Below are positions 55,847 to 64,000 of a DNA stretch of 64,000 nucleotides, piece after piece; positions within the stretch are counted from its first letter, which is position 1; each line of letters starts with the position of its first letter. Where the stretch lies: contig JBNLFG010000002.1 of assembly GCA_050305405.1 (NCBI GenBank), forward strand, positions 1-64,000, written 5' to 3'. Made by a program: the position numbers and the translations under genes. The notes beneath the pieces are model-generated. The model was not told the origin of the DNA. It searched no databases and saw only the letters and a list, made by a program, of their open reading frames with translations. Source of the DNA: Desulfolinea sp050305405 (GTDB taxonomy: Bacteria > Chloroflexota > Anaerolineae > Anaerolineales > Villigracilaceae).

Positions 55847-56509
55847 ATGAAAAAGAAATTTGGTTGGATTGCAGGTACGTTGATGCTCGCTCTTCTGATA
55901 GTCGGCGCTTTTGGCGCGACCGTTGCCTACGCGGATGATGGTGGGCCAAAAGATCCCATGGGTCAGCACGGCGATGGGGTTGGCGGCAAACGCAGCTTGG
56001 ATGGCACAGCCCTCGATACCGTTGCCGCGTTGCTGGATATGACACCCGAAGAAGTGACTGCTGCACTCGAAGCTGGGCAGAACTTGCCTGAACTCGCAGA
56101 TGCTGCCGGAGTCGATATGCAGGACATCAAAGACGCACTCAGTGAACTGCGTGGCGAAACCGTACGTGGCCGCTTTGATGGCGACGCACTCGACACGATT
56201 GCTGACTTACTTGGCATGACTCCCGAAGAAGTAACTGCGGCACTAGAAGCCGGGCAGACCCTGCCTGAACTTGCAGATAGAGCTGGCGTCAACATCGAAG
56301 AAATCAAAGATATGATGAGCGCTCAGCGTGAAGAAGCCATGCGCGAACGCATCAACAGCGCTGTCGAAGATGGTTCGATGAGCCAGGAACAAGCCGATTG
56401 GATGCTCGAAGGGCTTGATAAAGGCTTCCTTGGCAAACAAGGCGGCTTTGGCGGACGCGGTGGTCATGGCTTTGACCGATCACAATCACAGCCCCCTGCT
56501 GCTGAATAA
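55847..56509 (+). CDS. Exported protein with two ~52-residue helical repeats
   Basis: This 220-residue protein has a signal peptide (cleaved near VAYADD) and two tandem repeats (LDTVAALLDMTPEEVTAALEAGQNLPELADAAGVDMQDIKDALSELR, and a second with LDTIADLLGMTPEEVTAALEAGQTLPELADRAGV...). Each repeat carries a TPEEVTAALEAGQ motif similar to that seen in some DUF2680-like secreted proteins. The C-terminus is Gly/Arg/His-rich. AAAGGAG precedes the ATG. Confidence 0.8.
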   Translation: MKKKFGWIAGTLMLALLIVGAFGATVAYADDGGPKDPMGQHGDGVGGKRSLDGTALDTVAALLDMTPEEVTAALEAGQNLPELADAAGVDMQDIKDALSELRGETVRGRFDGDALDTIADLLGMTPEEVTAALEAGQTLPELADRAGVNIEEIKDMMSAQREEAMRERINSAVEDGSMSQEQADWMLEGLDKGFLGKQGGFGGRGGHGFDRSQSQPPAAE

Positions 56510-56522
56510 CTTTCAAATATCG

Positions 56523-56553
56523 AAAAAGCGGAGCGCAATTGCGCTCCGCTTTG
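56523..56553 (+). terminator. Terminator after the repeat-containing exported protein
   Basis: AAAGCGGAGCGCAATTGCGCTCCGCTTT is a perfect palindrome, with A and T flanks. Confidence 0.8.
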
Positions 56554-56638
56554 CTGTTAAAAGTATGCCTTTTCTTTGGCATTACCTTTATAATTGAAAA
56601 GACTCATTCTTAAGGAATTCTAGCAAAGAGGGCACTAG

Positions 56639-57400
56639 ATGGATATCAATAACTACGACTATATTGCTGATTTGTACGATATTTACGTCCCCGTAACCTT
56701 CGATGTCGACTTTTTTCTTCAGGAAACGAAAAAGGTTTCTGGCGAAGTTCTGGAATTGATGGCGGGGTCTGGCAGAGTTTCTCTTCCTTTGATCGAAGCA
56801 GGCGTCAAGTTGACCTGTGTCGACTTATCGGCAGGGTTGAATGCCATCCTTGAAGCGAAGCTCAAAGAAAAGGACTTGCAAGCAGATGTTTACCAGATGG
56901 ATGTCTGCGAGCTTGATCTGCAGAAGCAATTTGAAATGGTCATCATTCCCTTCCATTCCTTCGCACATCTGACTTCTCGCACAGATCAACAGAAAGCGCT
57001 CGCTCGGATATATGAACATTTGTTGCCCGGCGGAACGTTCATTTGTACATTGGGGAATCCAAAACTAAGACAGGCAGATGTCGATGGACAGTTGAGGCTG
57101 TTTCGTAAATACGAACTCCCTGATGATGAAATATTATTACTCTGGATCGCCGAAAAGAATAACGATGAAGATGAGCAAGTCATTGAAGCGATGCAGTTCT
57201 ATGAAGAGTACGACAAGCATGGCGTTCTAAGATCGAAACGTCTTTTGGAACTTCATTTTCGCCTTTCCCATCGAGATGAATTTGAAGAGTTGGCGAAAGA
57301 AGCGGGCTTCGAGATCAAAGCTTTTTACGGTGATTATGAGTATTCCCCCTTCGAAGAAGATAGCCCTTTTATGATCTGGGTACTTGAGAAAAAGGATTGA
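56639..57400 (+). CDS. Class I SAM-dependent methyltransferase
   Basis: This 253-residue methyltransferase has motif I VLELMAGSGRVSLPLIEAG (residues ~36-54), acidic strand 2 (LTCVDLS) and motif IV VIIPFHSFAHLTSRTDQQKAL. HLLPGGTFICTLGNP matches the common Methyltransf_25 group. The substrate is unknown. Confidence 0.85.
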   Translation: MDINNYDYIADLYDIYVPVTFDVDFFLQETKKVSGEVLELMAGSGRVSLPLIEAGVKLTCVDLSAGLNAILEAKLKEKDLQADVYQMDVCELDLQKQFEMVIIPFHSFAHLTSRTDQQKALARIYEHLLPGGTFICTLGNPKLRQADVDGQLRLFRKYELPDDEILLLWIAEKNNDEDEQVIEAMQFYEEYDKHGVLRSKRLLELHFRLSHRDEFEELAKEAGFEIKAFYGDYEYSPFEEDSPFMIWVLEKKD

Positions 57401-57407
57401 AAATTAG

Positions 57408-57446
57408 AAAAAACTCCGAGAGTTTGAACTCTCGGAGTTTTTTCTT
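57408..57446. terminator. Bidirectional terminator
   Basis: AAAAAACTCCGAGAGTT-TGA-ACTCTCGGAGTTTTTT is a symmetrical strong hairpin between the methyltransferase gene and the convergent gene at 57457. Confidence 0.92.
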
Positions 57447-57456
57447 TTAGGGCTTA

Positions 57457-57855
57457 TTACACTCGTTTGATAACAACCTGTTCGGCGCTGATCTCGAATT
57501 CCCAGTAGCCGAGATCGCCAGCTTTATAAACCAGATATAGCGCATCAGCTTCACGCGCGACCGAATCCAGTTTGAAGGGACGTTTGGGACCAAAGGTGAC
57601 TAATTCCGGGTCCCACTCATCTTGCTCTTCCTCATCGTATCCATCAGGAGCGGCATATAGGCGTTTGATCGCCACTTCGTTGAGCAACAGGCGCAAGATG
57701 GTTTCGGGCGCGTCCATCATCCATAACAGACTGGCTCTGGCTTGCGTTTCAAGCTCTTCGATGCGCTCTTCTTCGGTTAATTCCCACTGGATGGGCGACC
57801 AAATTGGCGGTAAATTGTCAACGTGAATGGTTTCGTGGTCAATAATGGATGGCAT
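57457..57855 (-). CDS. Hypothetical acidic protein next to glmS
   Basis: This 132-residue protein has a helical N-terminal part (LTEEERIEELETQARASLLWMMDAPETILRLLL) and a strand-rich C-terminal part (LYLVYKAGDLGYWEFEISAEQVVIKRV). I do not recognise a family. It starts 8 nt after the glmS stop on the same strand and is likely co-transcribed. Confidence 0.6.
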   Translation of the reverse strand: MPSIIDHETIHVDNLPPIWSPIQWELTEEERIEELETQARASLLWMMDAPETILRLLLNEVAIKRLYAAPDGYDEEEQDEWDPELVTFGPKRPFKLDSVAREADALYLVYKAGDLGYWEFEISAEQVVIKRV

Positions 57856-57863
57856 TTTTTCTC

Positions 57864-59651
57864 CTAGTCTACGGTCAGTGTTTTCGACAGATTACGCGGA
57901 AAATCGGGGTCGTAGCCACGTGCCACGCTCATGTGATAGGAAAGCAATTGCAGCGGCAGCACCGCCAGCAATGCGCTGATCTCCTCCGGCGCATCGGGGA
58001 TGACGATCAGCTCGTTGGCATTGGCGTGCAGGCGTTCATCGTCGGGGCCGATCACGATCGAGCGAGCGCCACGCGCAGCCACTTCGCTGATACCGCTGAT
58101 GATGAGCGGGATGTCGTTCGGTCCTGCCACGAAGATGATCGGATAATTCTCGGTCACCGCCGAAAGCGGCCCATGCTTGAACTCGGTGGATAGCATCCCC
58201 TCGCAATGCGCATAAGTGATCTCTTTCAGCTTGAGTGCGCCCTCTAATGCGATCGGAAGAGTCGCTCCGTACCCGAGCGTGTACATGTCTTGGACATCAT
58301 CGAGTGTGGAGGCCAGGTCGGCGACTTGGGCAGCCACCATCTCGATGGTTTTTTCCATCAACTCAGGCACGGATTTCAATTCGTCCGTGTTTTTGCCCGC
58401 CATTCTGTAGGCGAGATAGATGAAGTTGTAAACCTGATTGGTAAATGTCTTCGTCGCCGGGACGCTGATCTCGTAGCCGCAGCCGAGCGGTAGACAGCTA
58501 TTTGTGAATTGGGTCAGGGTCGAGCCGATCACATTGGCGATGCCGTAGGGTGTCATCCCTTTTTCTTCGGCGGCTTCGAGGGCATTCAGCACATCTTTGG
58601 TCTCGCCCGATTGACTGACGAAGATGCCGACATCGTCGTGATTGACGGTCGGGGCGTATTGGGGCATGAACTGCGGGGCAAGCACAGGGATCGCAGCGCG
58701 CCCTGCCAGTTGCGCGAATGAAACGGAACCGGCTAAACTGGCGTGATAACTCGTTCCGCAAGCGACCAGGTACAGGTTACGGGCGTTGCGCATTTTCTCA
58801 ATGATCTCGTCGATTTCGGGAGAATCATCCAAGAGATGATGTAATTCCCGCGCAACTTGGGGCTGCTCGTGAATTTCCTTGAGCATGAAGTGGGGATAGC
58901 CGCCCTTTTGAACCGCATCCATTGTTTCGGTGATGGTTTCGGGCGCACGCTCGATGAGTTTGCCATCGGTGACAGAACGCAGTTCGACGCCATCGTGCGC
59001 GAGAACGATGATCTCACCGTCTTTGGGACGGATAATCTCGCGGGTGAGTGGCAGCAGGGAGGGCAGGTCGGAGGAGAGGCAGGTGAAATCTTCACCGATG
59101 CCGACGACGAGACCGGAGCCTTTTTTGAGCGCGTAGAGTTTATCGTCATTGGCAGGAGCGAGGACGAAGGCATAGTCGCCGTTCAAATCGCCGTAAGCCA
59201 GGCGCATGGCGTCGATGATTTCGTAGCCTTTTTTGATGTAGCGCTCAACGGCGTGGACGCAGCTCTCGCCGTCGTTCTCCGAGCGGACGGTCAGCCCCTC
59301 GGCGATGAATTGTTGGCGCAGCTCGATATTGTTGACGACATTGCCGTTATGCGCGCCGACCATGCCGCCATCCGAATCGAGATGCGGCTGGGCATTGACC
59401 TGCGAGGGTGCACCAAAGGTCGCCCAGCGCAATTGCGTGATGCCGCGTTGACCGCGCATTTCGCTGACATTGTATTTCGCCGCGACAGAGTCGACTTTGC
59501 CGACATCCTTGCGTAGGTCGATCTTGCCATCAAGGATGGTCGCCATGCCGACCGAGTCGTAACCGCGATAGGTGAGCCGTTCGGCTGCGCCGATTAGGAT
59601 TTCTCCGAGATTTTCTTCTTCTTTTTTAACGATACCGAAAATACCGCACAT
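57864..59651 (-). CDS. glmS: Glutamine-fructose-6-phosphate aminotransferase (isomerising)
   Basis: This 595-residue GlmS makes glucosamine-6-phosphate for cell-envelope synthesis. Cys2 (MCGIFGIV) is the N-terminal nucleophile of the class II glutaminase domain (about 1-230), and two SIS sugar-isomerase domains follow (SGETKDVLNALEAAEEKG; LEGALKLKEITYAHCEGMLSTEFKHGPLSAV). The C-terminus DPDFPRNLSKTLTVD is typical. No glmS ribozyme core is visible upstream. Confidence 0.96.
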   Translation of the reverse strand: MCGIFGIVKKEEENLGEILIGAAERLTYRGYDSVGMATILDGKIDLRKDVGKVDSVAAKYNVSEMRGQRGITQLRWATFGAPSQVNAQPHLDSDGGMVGAHNGNVVNNIELRQQFIAEGLTVRSENDGESCVHAVERYIKKGYEIIDAMRLAYGDLNGDYAFVLAPANDDKLYALKKGSGLVVGIGEDFTCLSSDLPSLLPLTREIIRPKDGEIIVLAHDGVELRSVTDGKLIERAPETITETMDAVQKGGYPHFMLKEIHEQPQVARELHHLLDDSPEIDEIIEKMRNARNLYLVACGTSYHASLAGSVSFAQLAGRAAIPVLAPQFMPQYAPTVNHDDVGIFVSQSGETKDVLNALEAAEEKGMTPYGIANVIGSTLTQFTNSCLPLGCGYEISVPATKTFTNQVYNFIYLAYRMAGKNTDELKSVPELMEKTIEMVAAQVADLASTLDDVQDMYTLGYGATLPIALEGALKLKEITYAHCEGMLSTEFKHGPLSAVTENYPIIFVAGPNDIPLIISGISEVAARGARSIVIGPDDERLHANANELIVIPDAPEEISALLAVLPLQLLSYHMSVARGYDPDFPRNLSKTLTVD

Positions 59652-59724
59652 TGAGTTTTGTCTCCTGTTTTTATTTGATGGGGGTGAATTATATCTGAGA
59701 ATGTCTTATACGAAATTAAATGAA

Positions 59725-59755
59725 AAAAAGCCGAGAGAAACTTCTCAGCTTTTTG
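59725..59755 (-). terminator. Terminator of the phosphoesterase gene
   Basis: AAAAAGCCGAGA and TCTCAGCTTTTT form a hairpin with one mismatch and a U-rich 3' end on the minus strand. It lies about 70 bp after the stop of the gene at 59828. Confidence 0.55.
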
Positions 59756-59827
59756 AGCAAAAATCACGCCGCATCCCGATGTGAAGATGGGTTCAGTCTT
59801 AATGCGGGGTTGGGTTACGATAGGATC

Positions 59828-60679
59828 CTACGGTTGTAGATTGATTGCGTTTAAGAGACTCTTTTTGTCATTAGGAGTTATCAAATCACCATACAGGATT
59901 ACCCTAATTAAATCTTCTCGGCGCATCGGGCCATTCGAAATGCAGTGTTTATATAACGGGGCAACTGCACGTACAACAGCTCTCACATCTTCATAAACTA
60001 TCTTACCAAACGACTGGATAACAGGAATTAACTCAGTTTCCACAATCCATTCTTGAAATTGCTCAGCCAATAAATTGAAATCTTCATCTGGATTGGGTGT
60101 ATCAAATTCTATTACTTGATTTGTTCCAACATCAAAATGTTCGATTTCTACCTTCCCACTTTTAAATATATGTAACTTACCAACAGAGCTTATTGTCTGC
60201 TGTGTAAAATAGCTTCCTGATGCCAAAGCGCCTGGATTGATCAAAATCACATCTTTATGTCGATATATCATCGGTATATGCGTATGACCATAAATTACAA
60301 TTTGAGCGTTGACTTCACACCCTCGATCAGCAATGCGGACCAGCTTTGATCCCCAAGCACCTTTACGATTGGCTTTTTCTTCTATTGGATCAGCGTAATG
60401 ACTATGCCAAAGCAATATGCGAATTCCCTGAATTGTTATTAATTGTTGATTCGGAAGTTCTTGCTTGATATGAGCTGGCTCATCATTTCCATGCACTGCA
60501 ATAGTAGGTGCGTACTTACCAAGAATATCTAGCACGCTAAGTTCACCGACATCACCCGCGTGAAGAATTAGATCAACATCTTCCAGTAAATTCTCCAAGC
60601 TAACTGGCATGTCAAATAAACGATCTTGGTAGTGTGTGTCGGAAATCAGTCCAATTGAACTTATGATTGAATCTTTCAT
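59828..60679 (-). CDS. Metallophosphoesterase (YfcE/MJ0936-like)
   Basis: This 283-residue protein has a calcineurin-like fold in its N-terminal ~170 residues: GLISDTHYQD, HAGDVGELSVLDIL, VHGNDEP, and GHTHIPMIYRHKDVILINPGALASG, the metal-binding Asp/His/Asn set of YfcE-type phosphodiesterases. The C-terminal ~110 residues are an extra domain of unknown role. The gene is AT-rich for this window, which suggests transfer. Confidence 0.85.
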   Translation of the reverse strand: MKDSIISSIGLISDTHYQDRLFDMPVSLENLLEDVDLILHAGDVGELSVLDILGKYAPTIAVHGNDEPAHIKQELPNQQLITIQGIRILLWHSHYADPIEEKANRKGAWGSKLVRIADRGCEVNAQIVIYGHTHIPMIYRHKDVILINPGALASGSYFTQQTISSVGKLHIFKSGKVEIEHFDVGTNQVIEFDTPNPDEDFNLLAEQFQEWIVETELIPVIQSFGKIVYEDVRAVVRAVAPLYKHCISNGPMRREDLIRVILYGDLITPNDKKSLLNAINLQP

Positions 60680-60699
60680 TTTTAAGGATAGATGCTAAA

Positions 60700-61299
60700 T
60701 TAAAATAGTCGCCCGATAAAAAACCAGCCTAATCCGATACACACCAACCCGGATAAGATCAGCAATCCCCGCCGTTGTGCGGACGAAAGATCACGCCAGT
60801 TAATGTTTGCTTTGGCCTGAATTGTTAATAACAGAGCCGACAAAATCACCTCCATAACGATCATCGGCCAGGTGCGATGATAGCCTACATCTATATTTGG
60901 CCTGGGTTGGGACAGCCATAGATCGGCAAGTTGCCAGCCAATAGAAGACAGCATCAGGCTACTGAGAAGAAAGACGAAGTTGGAGATTGCAAAGAGCCAG
61001 GGGAGTGAAGTTTGCTGGGTTTTAAAAAAAACGGTCTTGACCATGAATAGCCCTAAGCTGGCGATGATAATTATCAAGGCGGGTAAATAGCTACCCCAAC
61101 CACTTTCAAAAAAATCGTTGACCGCGCGATCTGGTGTTCCAAGTAGCGGGCGTACCGGCTCGCTCCACGTATCCCAGGGAACCAGCCAGCTTTCGGTTAT
61201 CGCCATCAGCCACAGATACAGTAAATACCAAGTGCCAATAAGCAAGATGATGCCAACTGCAAAAATAATGTGCTTAGACCAAGTGGATTGTTTTATCAT
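60700..61299 (-). CDS. Multi-pass membrane protein of unknown function
   Basis: This 199-residue protein has about five transmembrane helices (IIFAVGIILLIGTWYLLYLWL; ALIIIIASLGLFMV; LFAISNFVFLLSSLMLSSIG; MIVMEVILSALLLTI; GLLILSGLVCIGLGWFFIG). A loop with QPRPNIDVGYHRTW between helices 3 and 4 is its most distinctive hydrophilic part. No family is recognised. It starts upstream of and runs toward the phosphoesterase gene with a 20-bp gap. Confidence 0.55.
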   Translation of the reverse strand: MIKQSTWSKHIIFAVGIILLIGTWYLLYLWLMAITESWLVPWDTWSEPVRPLLGTPDRAVNDFFESGWGSYLPALIIIIASLGLFMVKTVFFKTQQTSLPWLFAISNFVFLLSSLMLSSIGWQLADLWLSQPRPNIDVGYHRTWPMIVMEVILSALLLTIQAKANINWRDLSSAQRRGLLILSGLVCIGLGWFFIGRLF

Positions 61300-61606
61300 T
61301 GTTATCCATCTCCCTAAATTTCTGAATTAATGGCTACTATAACATAACGTACGCTTGCTAGCCACCGCCTAATAGCCAGAATCATTGATACATCCTTACG
61401 CTTCTCCGCTATAAGCGGTGAACAATGGCGTGGCCGGACACCAACTTTCATTGCCTTCTTTTCCGACTTGTAATAAATTGATTTCTTGATCGTATGGTGG
61501 ATTCACACCATCATTTCTGTCCAGCTCTCTTCAAGATGTCCAGCGGTTTGAATGATGTAGGTCTGATCACCTGTTTCATCACCATACCTCACAAACGATA
61601 TTCAGT
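61300..61606. other. Intergenic region of 307 bp
   Basis: No intact gene is seen. It contains a 10-bp-scale hairpin (CCGCTATAAGCGG) and a short open frame at 61503-61592 described separately. A CATAACGTACGC string near 61350 resembles the end of the attC-like site at 62736, but no partner arm is found. Confidence 0.5.
61503..61592 (-). pseudogene. Possible truncated 5' fragment of a small conserved ORF
   Basis: A 29-codon frame from GTG 61592 encodes VRYGDETGDQTYIIQTAGHL and then EESWTEMMV. The YIIQTAGHLEESW stretch resembles the start of a family of short proteins that I recall as common in Chloroflexota. It stops too soon to be complete, so it may be a remnant. Confidence 0.3.
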
Positions 61607-62551
61607 CTAATTCGAAGTCTGAATAAAATTTACTAAATCGTTCAAAAAATCCATTTGAACTTCGCCTGTATTGGGGTCAGTGATCCCATGTCCACCCTCA
61701 GGATAAACTTCATACTTGACCTCTTTCTCAAGACTTTCCAATCGCTCAATACTTTCTGCCACAGGCACATTGACATCACCACTACCAAAAGCAGCAAAGG
61801 TGGGCCCCTTTACAGCCTCCCAATATGGCAAAGGATCATATCCAGCAAGTGGAAGCCAGAAGTCCATCCTTTGAATGTTTTTTGTGGTTAGTGGTGCGAT
61901 CAATTTCGCGATGAATTTATAGGTGCCCATCTGGTGAATGCTGTTGATCTCTTCATAGAGCAACTGTTCATCGGTGGTCACAAATGCTCCGGACATGCTA
62001 ACAACGAACGATACATCCTCGGATTGGGACGCAGCCAGTGGTGCAATCCATCCGCCCTGACTCATCCCGATCAGGCCAATTGATGAATATTTAAAATGAT
62101 CCTGATCTTTGAGATACTCGATTGCGCTAAGGGTATCTCCTGCTAGCTCATCAAAGCTCGCTCCCCGCCATTCTCCTTCCGACTTTTCTGATCCTCTTTT
62201 ATCCGGCAGCAATACCGCAATTCCATTGTCAAGTAAATGTTGTGTTACAGATAAATACCATTTACTATCTCTGTGACTGGTACCCGAACCATGAATTATG
62301 ACTGCTGTTACAAAAGGCCCTTCTCCTTCAGGAATGAATAACATTCCGGCCAATTGTAGACCTTCGTTATTGAAAAAGATTTCCACATAATCCATCTCGG
62401 AAAGACTCGGGCCTTGCAGGGATGCTCTAGGCTCCGGTTTAATGATGAAAGGGATTGCTAGGAAAATCGCCAGGGCAATAACTACGATGATCATAATCAT
62501 CCTCTTTGATTTGCTAGATTTATTTTGAACGGAACTTTTGCTTTCCATCAT
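61607..62551 (-). CDS. Membrane-anchored alpha/beta hydrolase
   Basis: This 314-residue protein has one N-terminal transmembrane anchor (about 18-36) and an alpha/beta hydrolase domain: oxyanion HGSG (87-90), nucleophile Ser164 in GMSQGG, and a C-terminal His in GGHGITDP. The S9/dienelactone-hydrolase-like layout with the FDELAGDTLSAIEYLKD segment fits esterase or peptidase families. It would act on the outer face. AT-rich codon use; the substrate is unknown. Confidence 0.8.
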   Translation of the reverse strand: MMESKSSVQNKSSKSKRMIMIIVVIALAIFLAIPFIIKPEPRASLQGPSLSEMDYVEIFFNNEGLQLAGMLFIPEGEGPFVTAVIIHGSGTSHRDSKWYLSVTQHLLDNGIAVLLPDKRGSEKSEGEWRGASFDELAGDTLSAIEYLKDQDHFKYSSIGLIGMSQGGWIAPLAASQSEDVSFVVSMSGAFVTTDEQLLYEEINSIHQMGTYKFIAKLIAPLTTKNIQRMDFWLPLAGYDPLPYWEAVKGPTFAAFGSGDVNVPVAESIERLESLEKEVKYEVYPEGGHGITDPNTGEVQMDFLNDLVNFIQTSN

Positions 62552-62735
62552 TACTCCTGATTTAGATAGTGATGACCTGTGCTGTTAGATATTCTAAATT
62601 AAGATTAGACGATCTACCAGATTTTCAATTAGATACCTTTCTGTGGTAGCTTTAGCTTGTTCCAAGCAGGAATCCTTTCTTATCCGCAACTGAAGCTACT
62701 TAGTACTCTGAGGTTTTAAAGAATTTTATTCTGCT
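62552..62735. other. Intergenic region before the attC-like site
   Basis: No gene is seen in this AT-rich stretch upstream of the alpha/beta hydrolase gene. The attC-like site occupies the right-hand part of the gap. Confidence 0.5.
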
Positions 62736-62866
62736 TCATAACGGCTCGCGTTACCCGCAGGTGGGCGGGACGGGGTGAATCTGATTTGATGAAAAATGTT
62801 CGAGCATAGAATCAACTCCTTTTGACGGGGCGAATCCCACCTGTCGGTGTGCACGCTGTGTTAGGC
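62736..62866 (-). other. attC-like recombination site
   Basis: On the minus strand the site begins with GCCTAAC (RYYYAAC consensus). It continues ACA then GCGTGCAC, has a stem segment CAGGTGGG facing CCCACCTG, and ends GTAACGC-GAGCC-GTTATGA. The last core differs from GTTRRRY at one or two positions. Length about 130 bp fits integron attC sites. The TIR gene's stop codon lies inside the first core box, as in integron cassettes. Confidence 0.5.
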
Positions 62867-63697
62867 GCTTTTGATTTTTTGATTAAGCCTTGCTACAGCT
62901 CTATCTCTCTTTCTTTCCCAGGTAGACATTGCTTGTGAAGTTATCTGAAACATTTCGATTATCTTATCTCGTAATAAATTTAATTTCAGTTCATCATTAA
63001 TTGGCAATCCCTGAGTCAATGGAATAACACCTTCAACATTATCGAAAGTAAATGGCGGAACAATTATTGGAATGTGCTCTTTAGAGAGAACCCAAGTAGC
63101 TCCCATTTCACACAAGCAAACAGGACTTGAATAAAAATTTTCTGATAGTACAAACAGGATGAGAACATTTTTGTTTATTTCGCCTTTGATAGATTCCAGA
63201 AAATTTGCTCCTAATGGTATTCCATATCCAGCAAAAGATGAGCAAAATATTTGCGATGGATTAACGCCCATTGATTCTAAGATGTCTATCAATTCTTCAA
63301 CAATCTCAATATCTTGTGAGGAATGGCTAATAAATATTCTTTCGTAAATTGCATTTGTGGGAGACGGTTCTTCGAGTTCTTGGCTAAAATCCGATTCTTG
63401 AAGTTCTTCAATTAGCAAGTTAATGGTTTTGATAAGAGTACTAAAATCACGTCTGAAACATCTTAAGTGATCTGCGGAATAATCGGCTCCCATTAGCCAC
63501 ATGCCGGGGTTGTAATAAAAAACCAAAGAATTAAACTGTTCAACTTCTTTAGAATTTGTTCCAAAAACTTTTACAAAAGTTCTTTCACATAGGTTCTTCC
63601 AAGACTTAAATTCTGGGTCAGAACTGTTTTCAACTTGAACATCTTTTGCCTTTTCAAGCAATTTGTTGAGAGCCTGTATCTTTTGTTCTACATTCAT
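62861..63697 (-). CDS. TIR-domain protein in a putative integron-like cassette
   Basis: This 278-residue protein has a ~115-residue N-terminal helical region and a TIR domain at about 119-255: ERIFISHSSQDIEIVEELIDIL, then GANFLESIKGEINKNVLILFVLSENFYSSPVCLCEMGATW. Glu197 sits at the expected position of the NADase catalytic residue. Bacterial TIR proteins often degrade or convert NAD in antiphage defence. The N-terminus (MNVEQKIQALNKLLEKAKDV...) is unfamiliar and could be the sensor. No Thoeris or other partner gene is adjacent. GTTAGGC precedes the gene by 38 nt, and the stop lies in GCCTAAC, so the gene has the shape of a mobile cassette. Confidence 0.82.
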   Translation of the reverse strand: MNVEQKIQALNKLLEKAKDVQVENSSDPEFKSWKNLCERTFVKVFGTNSKEVEQFNSLVFYYNPGMWLMGADYSADHLRCFRRDFSTLIKTINLLIEELQESDFSQELEEPSPTNAIYERIFISHSSQDIEIVEELIDILESMGVNPSQIFCSSFAGYGIPLGANFLESIKGEINKNVLILFVLSENFYSSPVCLCEMGATWVLSKEHIPIIVPPFTFDNVEGVIPLTQGLPINDELKLNLLRDKIIEMFQITSQAMSTWERKRDRAVARLNQKIKSA

Positions 63698-63734
63698 TTG
63701 TATCTCTGCTTTTTTGTTTAAATGAAGTTGAGAC

Positions 63735-63741
63735 GCCTAAC
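63735..63741 (-). other. Integron-type core site upstream of the TIR gene
   Basis: Minus strand GTTAGGC matches GTTRRRY. It lies 38 nt before the TIR start, in the position of the recombination point of an inserted cassette. Confidence 0.45.
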
Positions 63742-63957
63742 AGGGTGTTCTGCGAAATGATCGCTGTATAAAACCCTGCTGGCGGTACATATACAAAGAA
63801 AAGGCACTCTTTCTTGTATAAGAGACCGCATACCACTTTTATCCATCGCGAATACTGGATAATGTCCATTTTCAGGCTTTATCCAGTAGAAAAGTACGAT
63901 AAGTAACTATATGCAGAACGATCTTGCGCGAAGATTATATCATTGAGAAAAGAAAAA
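63742..63957. other. Region upstream of the putative cassette
   Basis: No gene is seen. It contains a perfect 9-bp inverted repeat ACTGGATAA/TTATCCAGT (63854-63887) and CAGGGT/ACCCTG arms just beyond the core site. Confidence 0.5.
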
Positions 63958-63990
63958 CAGCCCCGATGAAACGCATCGGGGCTGTCTCTT
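63958..63990 (-). terminator. Terminator of a gene beyond the right window edge
   Basis: CAGCCCCGATG-AAACG-CATCGGGGCTG forms a strong stem. On the minus strand it is followed by TTTTTC, so it ends a transcript coming from outside the window. Confidence 0.8.
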
Positions 63991-64000
63991 CTAACGACTT

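Noticed and set aside
59652..59827. glmS ribozyme upstream of glmS
   Set aside because: The 5' region is only a short AT-rich stretch plus a terminator hairpin belonging to the neighbouring gene. The ribozyme core could not be found.
61300..61606. Second attC-like site in the gap before the alpha/beta hydrolase
   Set aside because: A CATAACGTACGC string is similar to one arm, but no partner arm or GTTRRRY core was found.

Overview
The window reads as chromosomal DNA of a Chloroflexota bacterium, most likely of the class Anaerolineae. This is an inference. It rests on the EF-Tu variant (DMPGHRDY in place of the usual DCPGHADY), the many lipoproteins with Thr/Pro-rich linkers, the tuf-rpmG-trnW-secE-nusG-rplKAJL order with a Cheo-type lexA operator, and many short palindromic repeats. 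No rRNA, CRISPR array, phage or insertion-sequence transposase is visible.

Layout. 1-9.1 kb: a YprB/MrfB-type nuclease, an ECF sigma factor with its DUF5667-like partner, a sphingosine-1-phosphate-lyase-like PLP enzyme, a META lipoprotein and a minus-strand GH26 operon. 9.2-15.9 kb: a TetR regulator with a clear operator, an AT-rich SEFIR gene, a MrfA-type helicase carrying an HNH domain, and small membrane proteins. 16-27 kb: a minus-strand run with a YugP-like peptidase, a CtpA-type protease, an ArsB/NhaD-type transporter coupled to a PII-like/CBS protein, a HAD phosphatase, Kbl, a helicase-associated protein, a lipid kinase and a GAF-GGDEF protein. 27-41 kb: a DprE2/DprE1-like pair, an FHA protein, a P1 peptidase, a deacetylase-like lipoprotein, a HIT protein, bactofilin, an M16 peptidase pair, AcpS and an ATPase/small-protein operon.

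41.7-47.9 kb is the translation block: three tRNAs, tuf, rpmG, tRNA-Trp, secE, nusG, rplK, rplA, rplJ and rplL. It has two L1-binding-like motifs and an L10 leader, and is followed by convergent lexA. 48-52.3 kb holds an MFS transporter and four genes that share a SHOCT/YvlB-like helical module. 52.3-55.5 kb holds the most unusual locus: a SipW/Sec11-type signal peptidase fused to a DUF5305-like ectodomain and a degenerate HD-GYP domain. It is flanked by two secreted proteins with similar N-terminal export regions. 55.8-64 kb holds a repeat-containing exported protein, a methyltransferase, glmS, a phosphoesterase, an alpha/beta hydrolase and a TIR-domain gene bounded by integron-like core sites.

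A second theme is short inverted-repeat elements. Two related ~215-bp elements lie in intergenic DNA, and palindromic elements of ~95 bp lie inside coding regions without breaking the frame (in the MrfA-like helicase and in the helicase-associated gene). This resembles the coding palindromic elements known from Rickettsia. All calls come from reading the sequence; no database search was run.
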